Below, piece by piece: positions 47,286 through 58,569 of a DNA stretch of 64,000 bases. Location: NCBI GenBank assembly GCA_949126835.1, contig OX421497.1, positions 11,192,132 through 11,256,131 on the forward strand, in the 5' to 3' direction. Position 1 is the stretch's first letter. Every line of letters starts with the position of its first letter. The notes beneath the pieces are model-generated. The model did not search any database. It was not told the origin of the DNA and was given only the letters and a program-made list of their open reading frames with translations. The translations under genes and the position numbers were made by a program. This DNA is from Anisus vortex. Taxonomy: Eukaryota > Mollusca > Gastropoda > Planorbidae.

Positions 47286-48087
47286 ATCTTCTTCTTCTTC
47301 TTCATCATATTATTGTCGAGACCCCGTTAGGACCGAGGAAAGAGTCCACAATTTAACTAAGGTATATATACAATTTTAAAAACATCACAAACAAGAATTA
47401 CAAACAGATGACAGAGTTTCACTTGGGGTATTTAGTCCAGCTCTTCAGTAAAGATCTGAAAGCCGGCACAGAAGGGGCATTGAATGGATTGATTTATTAA
47501 TGGATAGATTGAACATTTATAGAGAGTGATGAACGAAAAACGAAACCATCAAATTAAAAAGTGTCCCCCTGCGATTTAACCTGTGTACAGTGCGTGTGTC
47601 CGTGTTGGTATGTTTACGTTTCCGTGTGTGTCCAGTTAAAGACAACAACAAACCACAACTAGCCATCTGGACTGTCGTGTCAACTACGGCTTTAGCATTC
47701 GGGATTCTGCCGAATCAATTGTGACTCCAACTTAGCCCGACTTAAGCCCCCCATAGCTTACAAGTCTAGAAGCTGGCCTGTCACTCCAATGAAAGTATCG
47801 ATCGGAGAAGCCGTTCCAAATAGCTGCGTCTTTTACAGTGTCACTTTTTCCTTGTTTATTTTTTACTATGCAGGAATCACTATTGTTATCAAAATGTTTT
47901 TCTATTGCGATGATATTGTCTTCTATTGTTGTCGAAAATGTATTCTAGTCTTATCAATTCGTTTTTGTTTTTCTTTTGCTTTTCTTTCTTGCTAACCCTT
48001 TTGTTTCTCATACTTGTCGTAATGTTTTTATATTTTGGGTTCGGGCATAATACTTTCCACTGTAATCGAAATGCTGCTGTAATTTTT
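47286..48087. other. Spacer, no gene seen
   Basis: It starts with a (CTT) run. Not recognised otherwise. Confidence 0.4.
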
Positions 48088-48440
48088 AATTTACGGACAT
48101 TTCAATTTATAAAGATCTTAGTTACAAACATTTCAAATTAGAAACATTTCAATTTACGAATATTCCAGTTAACGAACATTTCAATTTTGGAACATTTAAG
48201 TTTATGAACTCTTTAATTTGCGAATATTCCAGTTAACGAACATTTCAATTTACGAACATTTATGAACAATTTAATTTGCGAATATTCCAGTTAACGAACA
48301 TTTCAATTTACGAACATTTAAGTTTATGAACATTTTCATTAGCGAATATTCCAGGTAACGAACATTCCAGTCAAAGAACATTTCACTCTACGAACGTTTC
48401 ATTTTACGAACACTTTAATTTACGAATATTTCAATTTACG
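48088..48440. repeat. Degenerate minisatellite of aatttacgaacatttc words
   Basis: Units of about 14-16 bp group into a longer unit of about 65 bp marked by gaatattccagttaacgaac, seen at about 48157, 48226 and 48283. Confidence 0.8.
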
Positions 48441-48739
48441 TGCAACCTTTATATGCCTTAACGTTTATAAAATTAAGTTGGTAAATCGAGATTCTACTGA
48501 AAACAATTTTTTTAATGTTTACAGTACATTGATGAATGATTGATGCATTAGTAACGTATGTGTGTATTGTAGTTGTATCTTTCACCAGCATTTATGTTAT
48601 TATGTTTGATTACTTATACAGGACATAAAATAAATTCATGAACTAAGTAATATTTACATACACAAAACACCAAATCCTTGAAACACTCTTTATACCTCTA
48701 ATAAAAAGTTGCACAAAAAAAAGTCAGCAGTCTCATTGG

Positions 48740-49390
48740 TAGAGTGGCTTTTTGACGAGTTGGGTGTACAAAGTGGGTCATTGGTCGAGTGGCTTTTTGA
48801 CGAGTTGGGTGTACAAAGTGGGTCATTGGTCGAGTGGCTTTTTGACGAGTTGGGTGTACAAAGTGGGTCATTAGTTGAGTGGCTCTTTTGACGAGTTGGG
48901 TGTACAAGGTGGGTCATTGGTCGAGTGGCTTTTTGACGAGTTGGGTGTACAAAGTGGGTCATTGGTCGAGTGGCTTTTTGACGAGTTGTGTATACAAAGT
49001 GGGTCATTGGTCGAGTGGCTTTTTGAGGAGTTTGGTGTACAAAGTGGGTCATTGGTCGAGTGGCTTTTTTGACAAGTTACGTGTAGAAAGTGGGTCATTG
49101 GTTGAGTGGCTTTTTGACGAGTATGGTGTAGAAAGTGGGTCACTGGTCGAGTGGCTTTTTGATGATTGGGTGTAGAAAATGGGTCATTGGTCGAGTGGCT
49201 CTTTTGACGAGTTGGGTGTACAAAGTGGGTCATTGGTCGAGTGGCTTTTTGACGAGTATGGTGTAGAAAGTGGGTCACTGGTCGAGTGGCTTTTTAACGA
49301 GTTGTGTGTAGAAAGTGGGTAATTGGTCGAGTGGCTTTTTAACGAGTTGGGTATACAAAGTGGGTAATTGGTCGAGTGGCTTTTTTACCT
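48740..49390. repeat. 45-bp minisatellite, about 14 units
   Basis: The unit contains gacgagttgggtgtacaaag, tgggtcattggtcgagtggc and tttttt. Some units carry 1-bp indels, which break the 15-residue reading frame, so it is not coding. Divergence rises toward the 3' end. Confidence 0.95.
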
Positions 49391-50139
49391 TTTGAACGTA
49401 CAAAGCGAGTTTTTTTAATAGGTGAAATATTTGACGAATCGTATGCAAACTGAGCTTTTTTTCTAATGAAGACACTGAATGGTTGAAACCAGAAGTCACG
49501 GATACTAAACGTTGCGTGAGTGAGCAAGTGCGTGTGGAATTAAATGATCAATTAGCTGGTACTGATTGATTGGGTAGACTTATAAATAAGTCGATGTGGG
49601 AGATAGGGAGATAAAATTAATGAATGTGGCGATGTTTGTGAATGGTTTACGTGGATTTCTGTGTGATTGAGTTGGTGAGTTGCTGATACGAATCAATCTA
49701 AGGTTTCCCTATCATATGCAAAACGTATTATCTTGATAATCTACCCCCACCCACCCACACACACACACATTTGAAGTTTCGCACTTACAACACTAGAAAT
49801 AGTGAGTGTCAGTAGCTAGGATTTTTTTTGGGGGGGGGGGGGGGCAAAACTGATTAAGTCCGGATTATGGAATAAAATGTTTAACATTTGTTGAAATATA
49901 TCGTTTGAATTTATTTTTTTTATATTATAACTATGTAACTACGTGTTTGGCCGAGGCGATTTCCCAGTCAGACCTTAAAGTACTTAACTAGGCTTTTTGG
50001 TGAGCGAGTGAGTTAGAGAGGGATTCGGTGAGTGATTTGAGGATTAGTGAAGCGTTAATGCGTGCGTGAGTTATAATTTGAGTATTGGATGTATGAGGGA
50101 AGGAGGGGGGGGGGGAGGGAAGACTGCGTGAATAGGTTA
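49391..50139. other. Spacer, no gene seen
   Basis: A G run at 49831-49844. Otherwise not recognised. Confidence 0.4.
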
Positions 50140-50275
50140 GTGAATGAGTCAGTGAATGAGTCAGTGAATGAGTCAGTGAATGAGTCAGTGAATGAGTCAG
50201 TGAATGAGTCAGTGAATGAGTCAGTGAATGAGTCAGTGAATGAGTCAGTGAATGAGTCAGTGAATGAGTCAGTCA
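50140..50275. repeat. 12-bp minisatellite (gagtcagtgaat), about 11 units
   Basis: Nearly perfect units. It gives the VNES and TDSF open frames on the two strands. Confidence 0.96.
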
Positions 50276-50609
50276 GTGTACAAGACAATGTTAAGTAAAA
50301 GCTCAAATTAATCACCATGGTAACACATCGTACTAGCCAGGTCAAATAATTACATCATGGAACATCAATTCGTAATCATAAATAAAAACGAAATTCGTCT
50401 GTCCGATTCCATTGTGGACAATACAGAGTGATGCCCGCTGCACAAGCATCGTTAACTCGATTACCCAGTGAGAGGCGAAAATCGTTTATCGATACTTGAC
50501 TGTGGGATGCACAGAGAGACTACAAGGGCACAGCGAGGGCGTGGCTAGTGTTCCTTTGATTTGAATAACAAGTGGAGGAAGAGTTACCGTCTAGGAATGC
50601 GTGGTAGAC

Positions 50610-50839
50610 CAATGGTTCTCAAACCTTTGTAACACTCGCCGGGCCCTTTTTTAAGTAATGTTTTTTTTTTATTCCCGCGGCGCCCTTCGCTCTTAAAATT
50701 CTAGATTCTAGATGTCGTATTTTACTGCGTTAAATGGGAAGCGAATTTTTTTTTAAATATGATAAAAATCCTTTGCTTTATGCCAGGCGCACTCCTGTGG
50801 AGACGCCGTGGCTTCAGGTGCACATTTTAAGAACCACTG
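50610..50839. mobile_element. hAT-like MITE (230 bp)
   Basis: Begins CAATGGTTCTCAAACC and ends ttttaagaaccactg, inverted repeats. ggcgcccttc and similar words inside recur in the split copy at 52165-53032. No target duplication was found. Confidence 0.65.
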
Positions 50840-51482
50840 GTGAAGAAGAGTTCTCTATATTTTCGTGGATCGGCAATGCTATTGTGATGCACAGATAATA
50901 TTCTGGGTAACTTTATCCTATTTAATGAACTATGTAACAGCCAATAGAACTATCTAGATCTGCAATATTTAAGCCCCCGCCCCCCCCCCCCCCCCAAAAA
51001 AAAAAAAGGTAATTCTTTTTTTAATATATTTTTTTTATTATCCATATTTTATATTTATTAGACATAAGACATAAAAACGATTTCTTTTCTATATATATTT
51101 TTTTAAGTGGGAGGTGGGATACACCATGATAATATTAAAGATAACAGAAAAGATCTGATTATGATTTTATTAGTGAAGGTCCAAGTCTAGTCTATAAATG
51201 TTTTTGTTATAGACTACAGCAGTAGGCAAAAATACAATTTAAAAACACAACTTTTATAGACTACTTTGATTGAATTATTTTTTTATAGTTTCAAACTTGT
51301 ATAGGTAAGTGAGGGTGTATCAATCGGCCATTTTATTCTTCCCCCTTCTTCCCCTCTCTTCCCAAGGAGATATAAAATGCATAGATCGACGATGTGGCCA
51401 AACGTTTTGTCAAATAAGGCTCTGACATGTCTTTTAAAAAAATTATTGTTTCAGGAGGTCAGTGCTAGAGGAAACACTCTAA
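50840..51482. other. Spacer
   Basis: Poly-C/poly-A near 50973-51007 and AT-rich sequence. No gene. Confidence 0.45.
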
Positions 51483-51784
51483 AGGCCTTTCTTAACCGGG
51501 CCGAACCCTAGGTTCGCAAACCAGATCGTCGATCCTACCCGAACCGTTCTCCGTATTAACCTGCCGATCTTCGGTTGGCGACCTCGGGTTGAAATGATCG
51601 CGAACCATGGTTGGAGGTTTGCACGTCGTGTTGAGCAAACCTAGGCTGAACATGGCACTCTTTTGTGAAGATAGCAAACCCCGATCTGCGATCTCGCAGA
51701 AAGGTTCGGGGTTTGTATTCGTACACGTGACTATGGTTTGCAAAAGATCGCCGATCTCAGGTTCGGCCCGGTTAAGAAAGGCCT
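51483..51784. mobile_element. PIF/Harbinger-like MITE (302 bp) with TAA duplication
   Basis: The terminal inverted repeats agree over at least 25 bp, beginning AGGCCTTTCTTAACCGGGCC on the left and mirrored on the right. The subterminal ggtttgcaa and gatcg..gatc blocks also mirror. TAA flanks both ends (51480-51482, 51785-51787), the 3-bp duplication typical of PIF/Harbinger. The interior is unusually GC-rich for the region. Confidence 0.88.
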
Positions 51785-52164
51785 TAAACCATTTGCCCAG
51801 CTAGCACTCCACGTCGAAGCAAAGGGGAAAAAACGTGGAAAACACGAAAACACGTGGAAAACGTTTTTTTCCATGTCTATACTACGTGGTGTGCTCCCTA
51901 TGAGAGCCCACAACCAGAAGTAGGGCTTCCAATGTAAATATAGATCAGTAATGTCGACCATACATTGAAGTCTAAAGCTGGTTTTGGAATGGGAAAAGGT
52001 GGAATAAACGTGTTAGGTGAAGCCGCTTCCGACTGTCAGACAACGTAACACATGATAACACTATAGGAAGAAATATAAAACAATGCCGGGTTTGTTAGCC
52101 GTAATCGAATATTAATTAGCTTTAGTTAGACAGAAAGACAGACAGACAGTTGAGACAGACATGA
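51785..52164. other. Spacer, no gene seen
   Basis: The repeated gtggaaaacac words at 51835-51870 are not otherwise recognised. Confidence 0.4.
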
Positions 52165-53032
52165 GAGTTTTTCTAGTTCCCAACTCGCGGCACCCTTGTT
52201 TTTGAAGTAAGTTTTTTCCCAATAGCGCCCTTCCCCCACAAGTCAAAGCTGTTGTCACACGTGGATTGAGATTCCGGCATTAGTCTCTACTAATATGTAG
52301 AAAGTCATGAAGTCATTTAGTACATTTACATCTACAATACGAAGTACATCCTGGAAATCGAGGTCCCATTATGTAGTAAGTTGATTGATAAATCACTTTT
52401 ACAATGCAGCTGTACAAAACCTGTTAACTTATGAAATAACTTGTTGGAAAGGCAACATGTCATCTAAACTGAAGCGCAGTTTGGATAGTCTTATAAAAAG
52501 AGCGCCAAAAATCACACAAATGACCCTACCTTTCCTAGATGAACTATTTCAACAACGATGCCTTTGCAAAGTGGAGAAAATACTCAAAGATAGAATGCAG
52601 AATGCATCCACTTCACAACAACTACGTCAAATGAACTCGTAGTAACTGACTCCTGTCAATCAGAGCCCGAACTGAAAGGTACAAGAACTCCTTTGTTAAA
52701 GCAAGAGCCAGATGCATGTTATGCAGATTTGAACATGACTAATGTGCATGTTATATTTGTTCTGGTTGTTGTGCTTGTGTTCTTTTAATACTGCAATGTA
52801 ATCAAACCACATTTTCTTTTTATGATCAATAAAGAAATCCTAATATATTCCGGATGTTGCCCAGAAATGTATAACAAGGTGTGTTAGAAGGGGAGACACT
52901 ACCTGGTGTTAGACCAGCTGTATTTTACCACATTAATAAATCGAACATGAAAAATGTAATTAAAGCTTGTGTAATATCGCAATACATCACAGCTCCACAG
53001 GGCGCCGCTGTGAACCCTTTTTGAGAACCACC
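52165..53032. mobile_element. hAT-like element split by a LINE fragment
   Basis: The left part (tctagttcccaactcgcggc acccttg...atagcgcccttc) and right part (cacagggcgccgctgtgaac cctttttgagaaccaccgg) match the two ends of the 50610-50839 family. Between them lies the LINE piece at 52385-52680. Confidence 0.55.
52385..52680 (+). mobile_element. LINE reverse-transcriptase C-terminal fragment (family L-E)
   Basis: FYNAAVQNLLTYEITCWKGN followed by KLKRSLDSLIKRAPKIT resembles the post-palm segment of LINE RTs (FY-A-I-S-LT-C-I-CW-GN). An 85-codon frame remains open but nothing upstream of it is RT. Confidence 0.6.
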
Positions 53033-53464
53033 GGTCTACTGTATTCTTATTTCACAATACTTTGCCTACTATTTTTACTACTGTGTGGGAAAAAAGGGAG
53101 GGACAAGGAATGGGGTACTAATACTAAAACAATAATCCCTATTACATTTCTGAATAGAGCCATTGTGTTTTTCTATCCTTATGGATTTTGGTGGCGCCAG
53201 TAATGGCAGTGACGTATGAAGTAATGGGTTAGCCGGTGTAGTTTGTCTTTTTTTCTTGCCCATAACAATTTTATTTTGGGATGAGAATATTTGCTGCATT
53301 TTATTTCTACACTCCGACGCCCTTTACCCCCACATTGCGTTCAACACCCTTCGTGAAATATGGTGCAGAGTGTCTGAGCGGTCTGAAGGGGAGATTTGGT
53401 TCCCAGTTAGAACTGAACCCCCCCTCCCCTCAATACAGCCTACATACTTAGTCAGTAGTCCGTC
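53033..53464. other. Spacer, no gene seen
   Basis: Not recognised. Confidence 0.4.
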
Positions 53465-54135
53465 TGAAGAGGTTTTTCTCAAAATTGAGTTATTAGTTGA
53501 TTTTGATAGTTAATAGTAGCCTATTAAAATTAGTTGTTCAAATTTTCAGATAGAAAAAAGTATTTAATGAGTTCAAAGTTACGAGTTTTGGAATTGCTAA
53601 GGCAAGCAATCCCATGAGCCCTCATACGGAAGTGCGAAAATGGCGTTTCAATCGCGACAGAAAGTAAACAAAGAATGGCTCACTAAACCCGTATGTTAAC
53701 CATTTTGTATAAAATAAGAACAGGGTTAAGATTCAGAGCAATATGACATTTCCTGCACGCTCATCCCAGTAGTGAATTCACGTCCCTTTGTTTCCGGGTT
53801 ATTTCACATCTCAAATTGCTACGAAATTTGGATTTTTTTTTTCCATCCAATAACAGACACATTTAAGTGTTAATATTTAACTAATTACTCGATAGTTATG
53901 TACAAAATTTTGTGTAAATAGTTTTATGAACATTCTGATATTGAGTACACAAATTACAATTGTTTGCGCGTTCGACATACATCTCTGTACTGTTTGTCGT
54001 TAAACAATACCTAGCAATTAACTAAGCAGTGATGTAGCTAAATGCAGAAAGAGAACGACAAGGAAATAGACAATTGTATACAAATAAAGTTCATATAAAG
54101 TGTTAATAGACGAAGTTCTTCACTGGTTTTATATG
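53465..54135. mobile_element. Diverged relative of the TTAA element (family M2)
   Basis: Left ctgaagaggtttttctcaaa and right gaagttcttcactggttt match the ends of 33047-33476. Internal words (agccctcatacggaagtg, aaccattttgtataaaataa, atttcacatctcaaattgct) follow in the same order. The tips are altered and no TTAA pair was seen. Confidence 0.7.
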
Positions 54136-54984
54136 GTGGCGTGATGTAGTAAATTAATTTACTAATTTTAAGAAATAGGTCCTATTTTTTCCTGAAAAAT
54201 TGTCTCGGGGGCTTCTAATCCCTACCCGCCTCTCAACTCCCTCTCCCTCTATTGCTAAGCTACCTCTGTCAAGATGTCATTTTGTGTGCAACATTCTGTC
54301 TATTTATTCAGAGTATCTTTCTAATATTTCTCTCTTCCCAACTGCCAGTCTATGTCTGAATATATTGATTTATACATTTAATATGTCTGTCTCTCCGTCT
54401 GCCTATCTATCAGTCTATTTATCTGTCAATCTATAGATTCATCTGGCAAACTGTGCTGTCTTCTATTTGTCTGGCGGTATAATATTTTCTTAACTCTTTT
54501 GTTGGTAGCTGTCGTATTATATCTTATCTTATCTTATATCTTATATCATTTTCTTATCGACCTGTTATTGTCTGTTGTTTGTTTATGGTATCTTCTTTTA
54601 TCATAATATTCTGACACCTCTGTATCATTTGACGGAGCGTTTTGTGTCTGTTTCCTTTTCTTTGGCTGTGAGTTTGCGTACGTGTCCACTGATTGTCCGG
54701 CTGTCAGTGTGTCCGAGTGCTTGTACAGGGCCTTCCCCTGATTACGTGCATCTGTCTATCGTCTGCTGTTGTCGGCTTCTTGTTGTGGCAGCAGGTTGAT
54801 GGAAACAGTTACGTCAGCTGCATTATTTCCCATATCTCTGTATTGTTATATTACACACAATCTTGTCATTATAGACAAGGCATAGAAAGTGTTCTTGTTG
54901 ATCTAGTATTGATATCTGGCTTGTTCTGTCTTGTGATGTGCATGATGTGTGTTGTGTGCTGTCGTGCGATGTGGTGTGTTATGA
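54136..54984. other. Spacer, no gene seen
   Basis: tcttatcttatc words near 54520-54545 may be a LINE tail; the rest is not recognised. Confidence 0.4.
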
Positions 54985-55260
54985 TGATGATAATAATAAT
55001 AATAATATTTGTATAGCGCTTCCAACAAACATAATGTAAGCTCAGAGCGCGTTTAACATACAACTTAGAATACGGATATTACCCTAGGCCAGGTGACAGA
55101 GCTAAATTGATGATTAAAAAAGACAAAACAAATAAATGTAGTCTTAACCGACCCAACCCATAAAAAAGACAGTAAATTTCTAAAGCATGTTAAATGTTAT
55201 CTAAGGTAAATATTGATGATTATGGGCCCACCATTTACCTCGCCGTGAAATCTTAAATTC
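54985..55260 (-). mobile_element. LINE L-C 3' tail
   Basis: On the - strand it ends ctgagcttacattatgtttg ttggaagcgctatacaaata then (ATT)n. About 220 bp agree with 39145-39365. Confidence 0.8.
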
Positions 55261-55529
55261 AGCGGCGCGCTTTTATAAAAATTCTCAAAATACCTCGGCA
55301 AATGCAGTATTAGAACTCCAAAAGCATAAAATTCAATCTTAACCAAAACAAATAAAAATGCACTTTTTTTTTATTATTTATAATAGTTAGTCAATCATTA
55401 TCCATTTTTCAAAAGGCTATAGGAAAGCGTTCACACTCGCACAAATTCATGCACGCTGAGCAATTTTCTCGCGGAAGAATCCTAATAAAGCTATTCAAGT
55501 CTCTTCTACAAAAAACATTGAATGTTATT
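55261..55529. other. Spacer, no gene seen
   Basis: AT-rich, with nothing recognised. Confidence 0.4.
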
Positions 55530-55615
55530 GCAGAATGACTTTTAGGCTGTTGGCACGCTAAATTAATTAAAAATCCCACTTGGACACAATATCATCAAAA
55601 GATTGCCTAACCCTG
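55530..55615 (-). mobile_element. Family H1 left terminus (fragment)
   Basis: gctgttggcacgctaaatta ... acacaatatcatcaaaagat tgcctaaccctg. Confidence 0.65.
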
Positions 55616-55879
55616 CCCTGAACAATTAGAGTCTTCTAATGAAGTTATGAATATTGTATTGTGTTGTTGTTTGTTTTTTTTAAATAAGGATCTGATTGTG
55701 TGTTTTTATTTCATTGTGATGATGCTTTTCTCTTCTTTTTTTTTCCCTTATGTTACATACGCTCTTTCTATACATATGGTTATAACGAACTGCGTTTCTT
55801 CGTGGTTTGAATCTAGTCTTAGTGATATTTATTCAGACTTCAGTCTAGGTATTTTCTGCACCAGTTAGGTAAATGTCTC

Positions 55880-56125
55880 GGTATCGGAGCAAATACCCTA
55901 AATTCCGTGACGTAGCGTTAAATTCCGCAGACACTAGTTTTATCTGTGGCATACCGCGGGGCTCAGTTTTACGGCCTGTCCTATTCTTCGTGTAGACAAT
56001 CCAAATTGGCTAAAATTATTTAGAGTTTGTGTATCTCGCAAATTATTTTGCAGATGGCACAGAGCTTTACAAGAACTTTTATTCTGAATCGCTTAGCCTG
56101 TGCTGCTGCTGTTGTGATTGAATTT
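55880..56125 (+). mobile_element. LINE (CR1/L2-like, family L-F) RT fragment
   Basis: The + strand gives CGIPRGSVLRPVLFFV, matching the RT G-IPQGSVLGPVLF motif, and then YFADGTELYKNFYSESL, the catalytic F-ADD motif with the second Asp changed to Gly. A stop lies between them. It is dead. Confidence 0.8.
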
Positions 56126-56139
56126 CTGGCATCTTCTAT

Positions 56140-56735
56140 ATGGTCAAGTGTGGGTGACCTCTATGTATGCTTAAAATAGCTTTCATGTGCGATAAAATCT
56201 GTTCACAAGTGTAAGTTGAACCAAAAGCTGAAAGAAAACGAGCGAATACCTAGCAGTTGAAAATAGCAGATGGCATTCCTAAGCCTTCGTCTAGACTTTT
56301 TCCGCAAATGGCCACAATGGAATGCCCACTTTTTAAATATTTATAATTCAGCTTGCTGCATTTTAAAATCGCCAATATACCGCAACTTAAAAAAACTATC
56401 TACATCAAATAAAGTTGTAGCAAGATCAAACCAGTTAGTCTTGATGTAGTATGAACAAATTAGTCCATCAATTCGAAAGTCTTGCCTTTGATTAGAAAAT
56501 TCTGCCTTGAGTGGTTCGATGTACTTCTGAAAAAGCCTAAATTTCTATCCTTGGAAGTTCAACCCACTGAAATGTGCCTCTATGTCATTCAAAAACATCG
56601 GCTTCAATAGTCCATTTTCCTCATTCAGAATCGGACATTTTTTTTATTTTTTTTTTAATCAATAAACAAACACACCTAGAGGTGCCTCGCGTGCCATTGA
56701 AAATCGCTCTGCGTGCCTTAGGTTGCCGATCCCTG
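56140..56735 (+). mobile_element. Family H1 right part inserted in the LINE region
   Basis: ggtcaagtgtgggtgacctc ... gcgataaaatctgttcacaa ... gtgccattgaaaatcgctct gcgtgccttaggttgccgat ccctg. Matches 1-952 and 62120-62613. Confidence 0.75.
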
Positions 56736-56754
56736 GTCTAGAGTCTAGATGGAT

Positions 56755-56965
56755 ACAAAAAAGGAAGTCCTTTGGAGGGTGCTGGTTTGAATTTTTGGCG
56801 CCTTCTATATGGAACAGCTTGCCTAAGATTCTGAGGCAAATGAGTCCTTTAAAAATAGTTTAAGAACCTTTCTCTTTTGTGTTTGTGTGCCTTTCTTACC
56901 CAAGAGCGCACTGAGGATGCTAAATGAAATAACATGTAAGGAGAAGCGATATATAACGAACCCTC
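56755..56965 (+). mobile_element. LINE L-F C-terminus and 3' tail
   Basis: The + strand reads WNSLPKILRQMSPLKIV, stop, EPFSF, the last conserved segment of CR1/L2-type LINEs. The tail follows: gagcgcactgaggatgctaa ... agcgatatataacg. The tail matches that of SINE S2 at 26150-26205. Confidence 0.8.
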
Positions 56966-57235
56966 GACATCATCGTAAATCGCGATGATGATCGTTTGTC
57001 CAATTCTGTCTACATCTGACCATTTGAAAAGTAACTTGTAAACTTCTTCGTGTGGGAGAGTGTGAAGCGGTGTCTACAGTGTGGAAGGGGGCTTTAATGC
57101 CCCACTCCTAATGTGGCATATATCTCCCTTGGGTTTACTACGAATAAAACTCAAGGCTCTTAACTAATCAGGGGCTTTTATTATTATATGTTCTAGTTAA
57201 AGATGCGAAGTTGTTTTTTTCCATTGTTGTGCTCT
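56966..57235. other. Intronic spacer before the duplicated acceptor
   Basis: Not recognised. Confidence 0.4.
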
Positions 57236-57384
57236 CCACACATTAAACTAATCAAATAGTGAAACTAAATTGTTAAAGTGTGTTTAATGTAAAACTCTTC
57301 CAGGCTGGCCACACAATAAATTAATCAAATAGTGAAACTAATTTGTGTTTACTGTAAACTCTTCCAGGCTGGCCACACAATAAA
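57236..57384 (+). repeat. Tandem duplication covering the splice acceptor of the second C2A exon
   Basis: The segment ccacac(a/t)(a/t)taaa...aatcaaatagtgaaact...gtaaa actcttccaggctgg occurs at 57236-57308 and again at 57309-57372, and the third start of the unit is the true exon. Spacing is 73 then 64 bp. The upstream copy therefore has its own acceptor (AG 57302-57303) followed by the same first 15 exon bases. Splicing there would read G-W-P-H-N-K-L-I-K and then stop at 57330-57332, so use of that site would truncate C2A. Confidence 0.85.
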
Positions 57385-57537
57385 CTTCTTGAGAAAACGT
57401 TGTACCTCCAAGTAATCGACTACGACAGATTTAGTCGGGACGACCCCATAGGTGAGACGTACGTACCTCTAAACGAAGTGGACCTGTCGCAGTCACCTGT
57501 CCTCTGGAAGTACCTGCAGCCATGTAAAGACTCTCGG
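57368..57537 (+). CDS. Syt7: Synaptotagmin-7-like exon: second half of C2A
   Basis: This exon begins after cttccag and ends at tcgg/gtaagt. The one base carried from the previous exon plus GC here makes Gly, giving the sequence [10 protein letters not shown] at the join, just as vertebrate synaptotagmin-7 reads GFPY at this point. It continues [18 protein letters not shown], which supplies the remaining calcium-ligand aspartates (residues 18, 20 and 26 counting the split Gly), and ends near PCKDSR, the usual end of C2A before the C2A-C2B linker. It is 170 bp long, phase 1 in and phase 0 out. No C2B coding sequence is visible up to 64000, so the next exon lies outside the window. The acceptor and the first bases of the exon are duplicated 64 bp upstream (see 57236-57384). 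Confidence 0.92.
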
Positions 57538-57897
57538 GTAAGTGGAATCTTCAGTTCATTTCTGAATTCCGGTCTTCTATTTTGACTTTTGACTTCCCGA
57601 CTTTCCTTTTGATTTCTGAATTTTCCACTTCTCTTTGGACTTTTAAAATCCCTTCTTCATTTTTGATTTCTTGCCATTACCTTTTATGCTTCTTTTAAAA
57701 TTACTTTTTACGATTCCTCTTTTGATTGTTTTAATTTCCTATTTTCTTTTCTTGCTTTAGAAATTATCGATTATTTACCGACTAATCTTTGTTATTTACG
57801 ATGGTGTTGGTTTTAGTTTATGAATTTACTTTTTCTTTTTTTAAAGTTCATGTTTAAGTTCTTCTTAATTACGATTTCCCATACGTCCAGGTTCGGC

Positions 57898-58010
57898 AAC
57901 CGTATGACATCAGAATGCCAAAGTAAAATGTCTAATTCCCTCAGCGTGCCAACAGCCTGAAATTGAACCTGCTCTGCCATATTTTTCTTCTTTTCTTTTT
58001 TTTTTAAAGA
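57898..58010 (+). mobile_element. Family H1 left terminus (fragment)
   Basis: caggttcggcaaccgtatga catcagaatgccaaag ... cctcagcgtgccaacagcct. It lies about 360 bp after the C2A exon donor. Confidence 0.7.
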
Positions 58011-58179
58011 CAATTTACATAGGCCCTAGCGCTGTAGCATAAACAAGTTCAAAGAGATGCGCTTGACACTAAAACCATGCATAAGTTAAAAGTTAAAACT
58101 GTTACATATAAAAAAAGTTTCAATATATTGGTCTTGTTTATCAAACACATGCTTGAACAGCTGAATAGACACACATGAA

Positions 58180-58535
58180 CACGTACACACACACACACAC
58201 ACACACTCATAGACACACACATACGTACACGATTACACACATAGACACACAGATACGTACACGATTACACACATAGACACACAGATACGTAGACGATTAC
58301 ACACATAGACACACATATACGTACACGATTACACACATAGACACACATATACGTTTACGATTACACACATGGACACACACACACGTACACGATAACACAC
58401 ATAGACACACAGATACGCAGACGATTACACACCTAGACACACACATACGTACACGATTACCCACATAGACACACACATGTACACGATTACACACATAGAC
58501 ACACACATACGTACACGATTACACACACATTCACA
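58180..58535. repeat. Minisatellite of acgtacacgattacacacatagac-type units
   Basis: Units of about 34-38 bp (tacgtacacgattacacaca, tagacacaca) repeat nine to ten times after a CA run. Confidence 0.92.
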
Positions 58536-58569
58536 AAATACAAATAACATATTATTTTATATATCGCTA

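Larger units (their letters stand above)
32368..57367 (+). other. 25.0-kb intron splitting the C2A domain
   Basis: It is defined by the two recognised exons on either side, with GT at 32368-32369 and AG at 57366-57367 and matching phase 1. It is filled with transposon relics and tandem repeats listed separately, and I see no further exon in it. Confidence 0.88.

Noticed and set aside
48690..49499. Open frames with a 15-residue repeat (LVEWLFDELGVQSG / HFVHPTRQKATRP)
   Set aside because: They follow the 45-bp minisatellite; 1-bp indels between units break the frame, so it is not maintained as coding.
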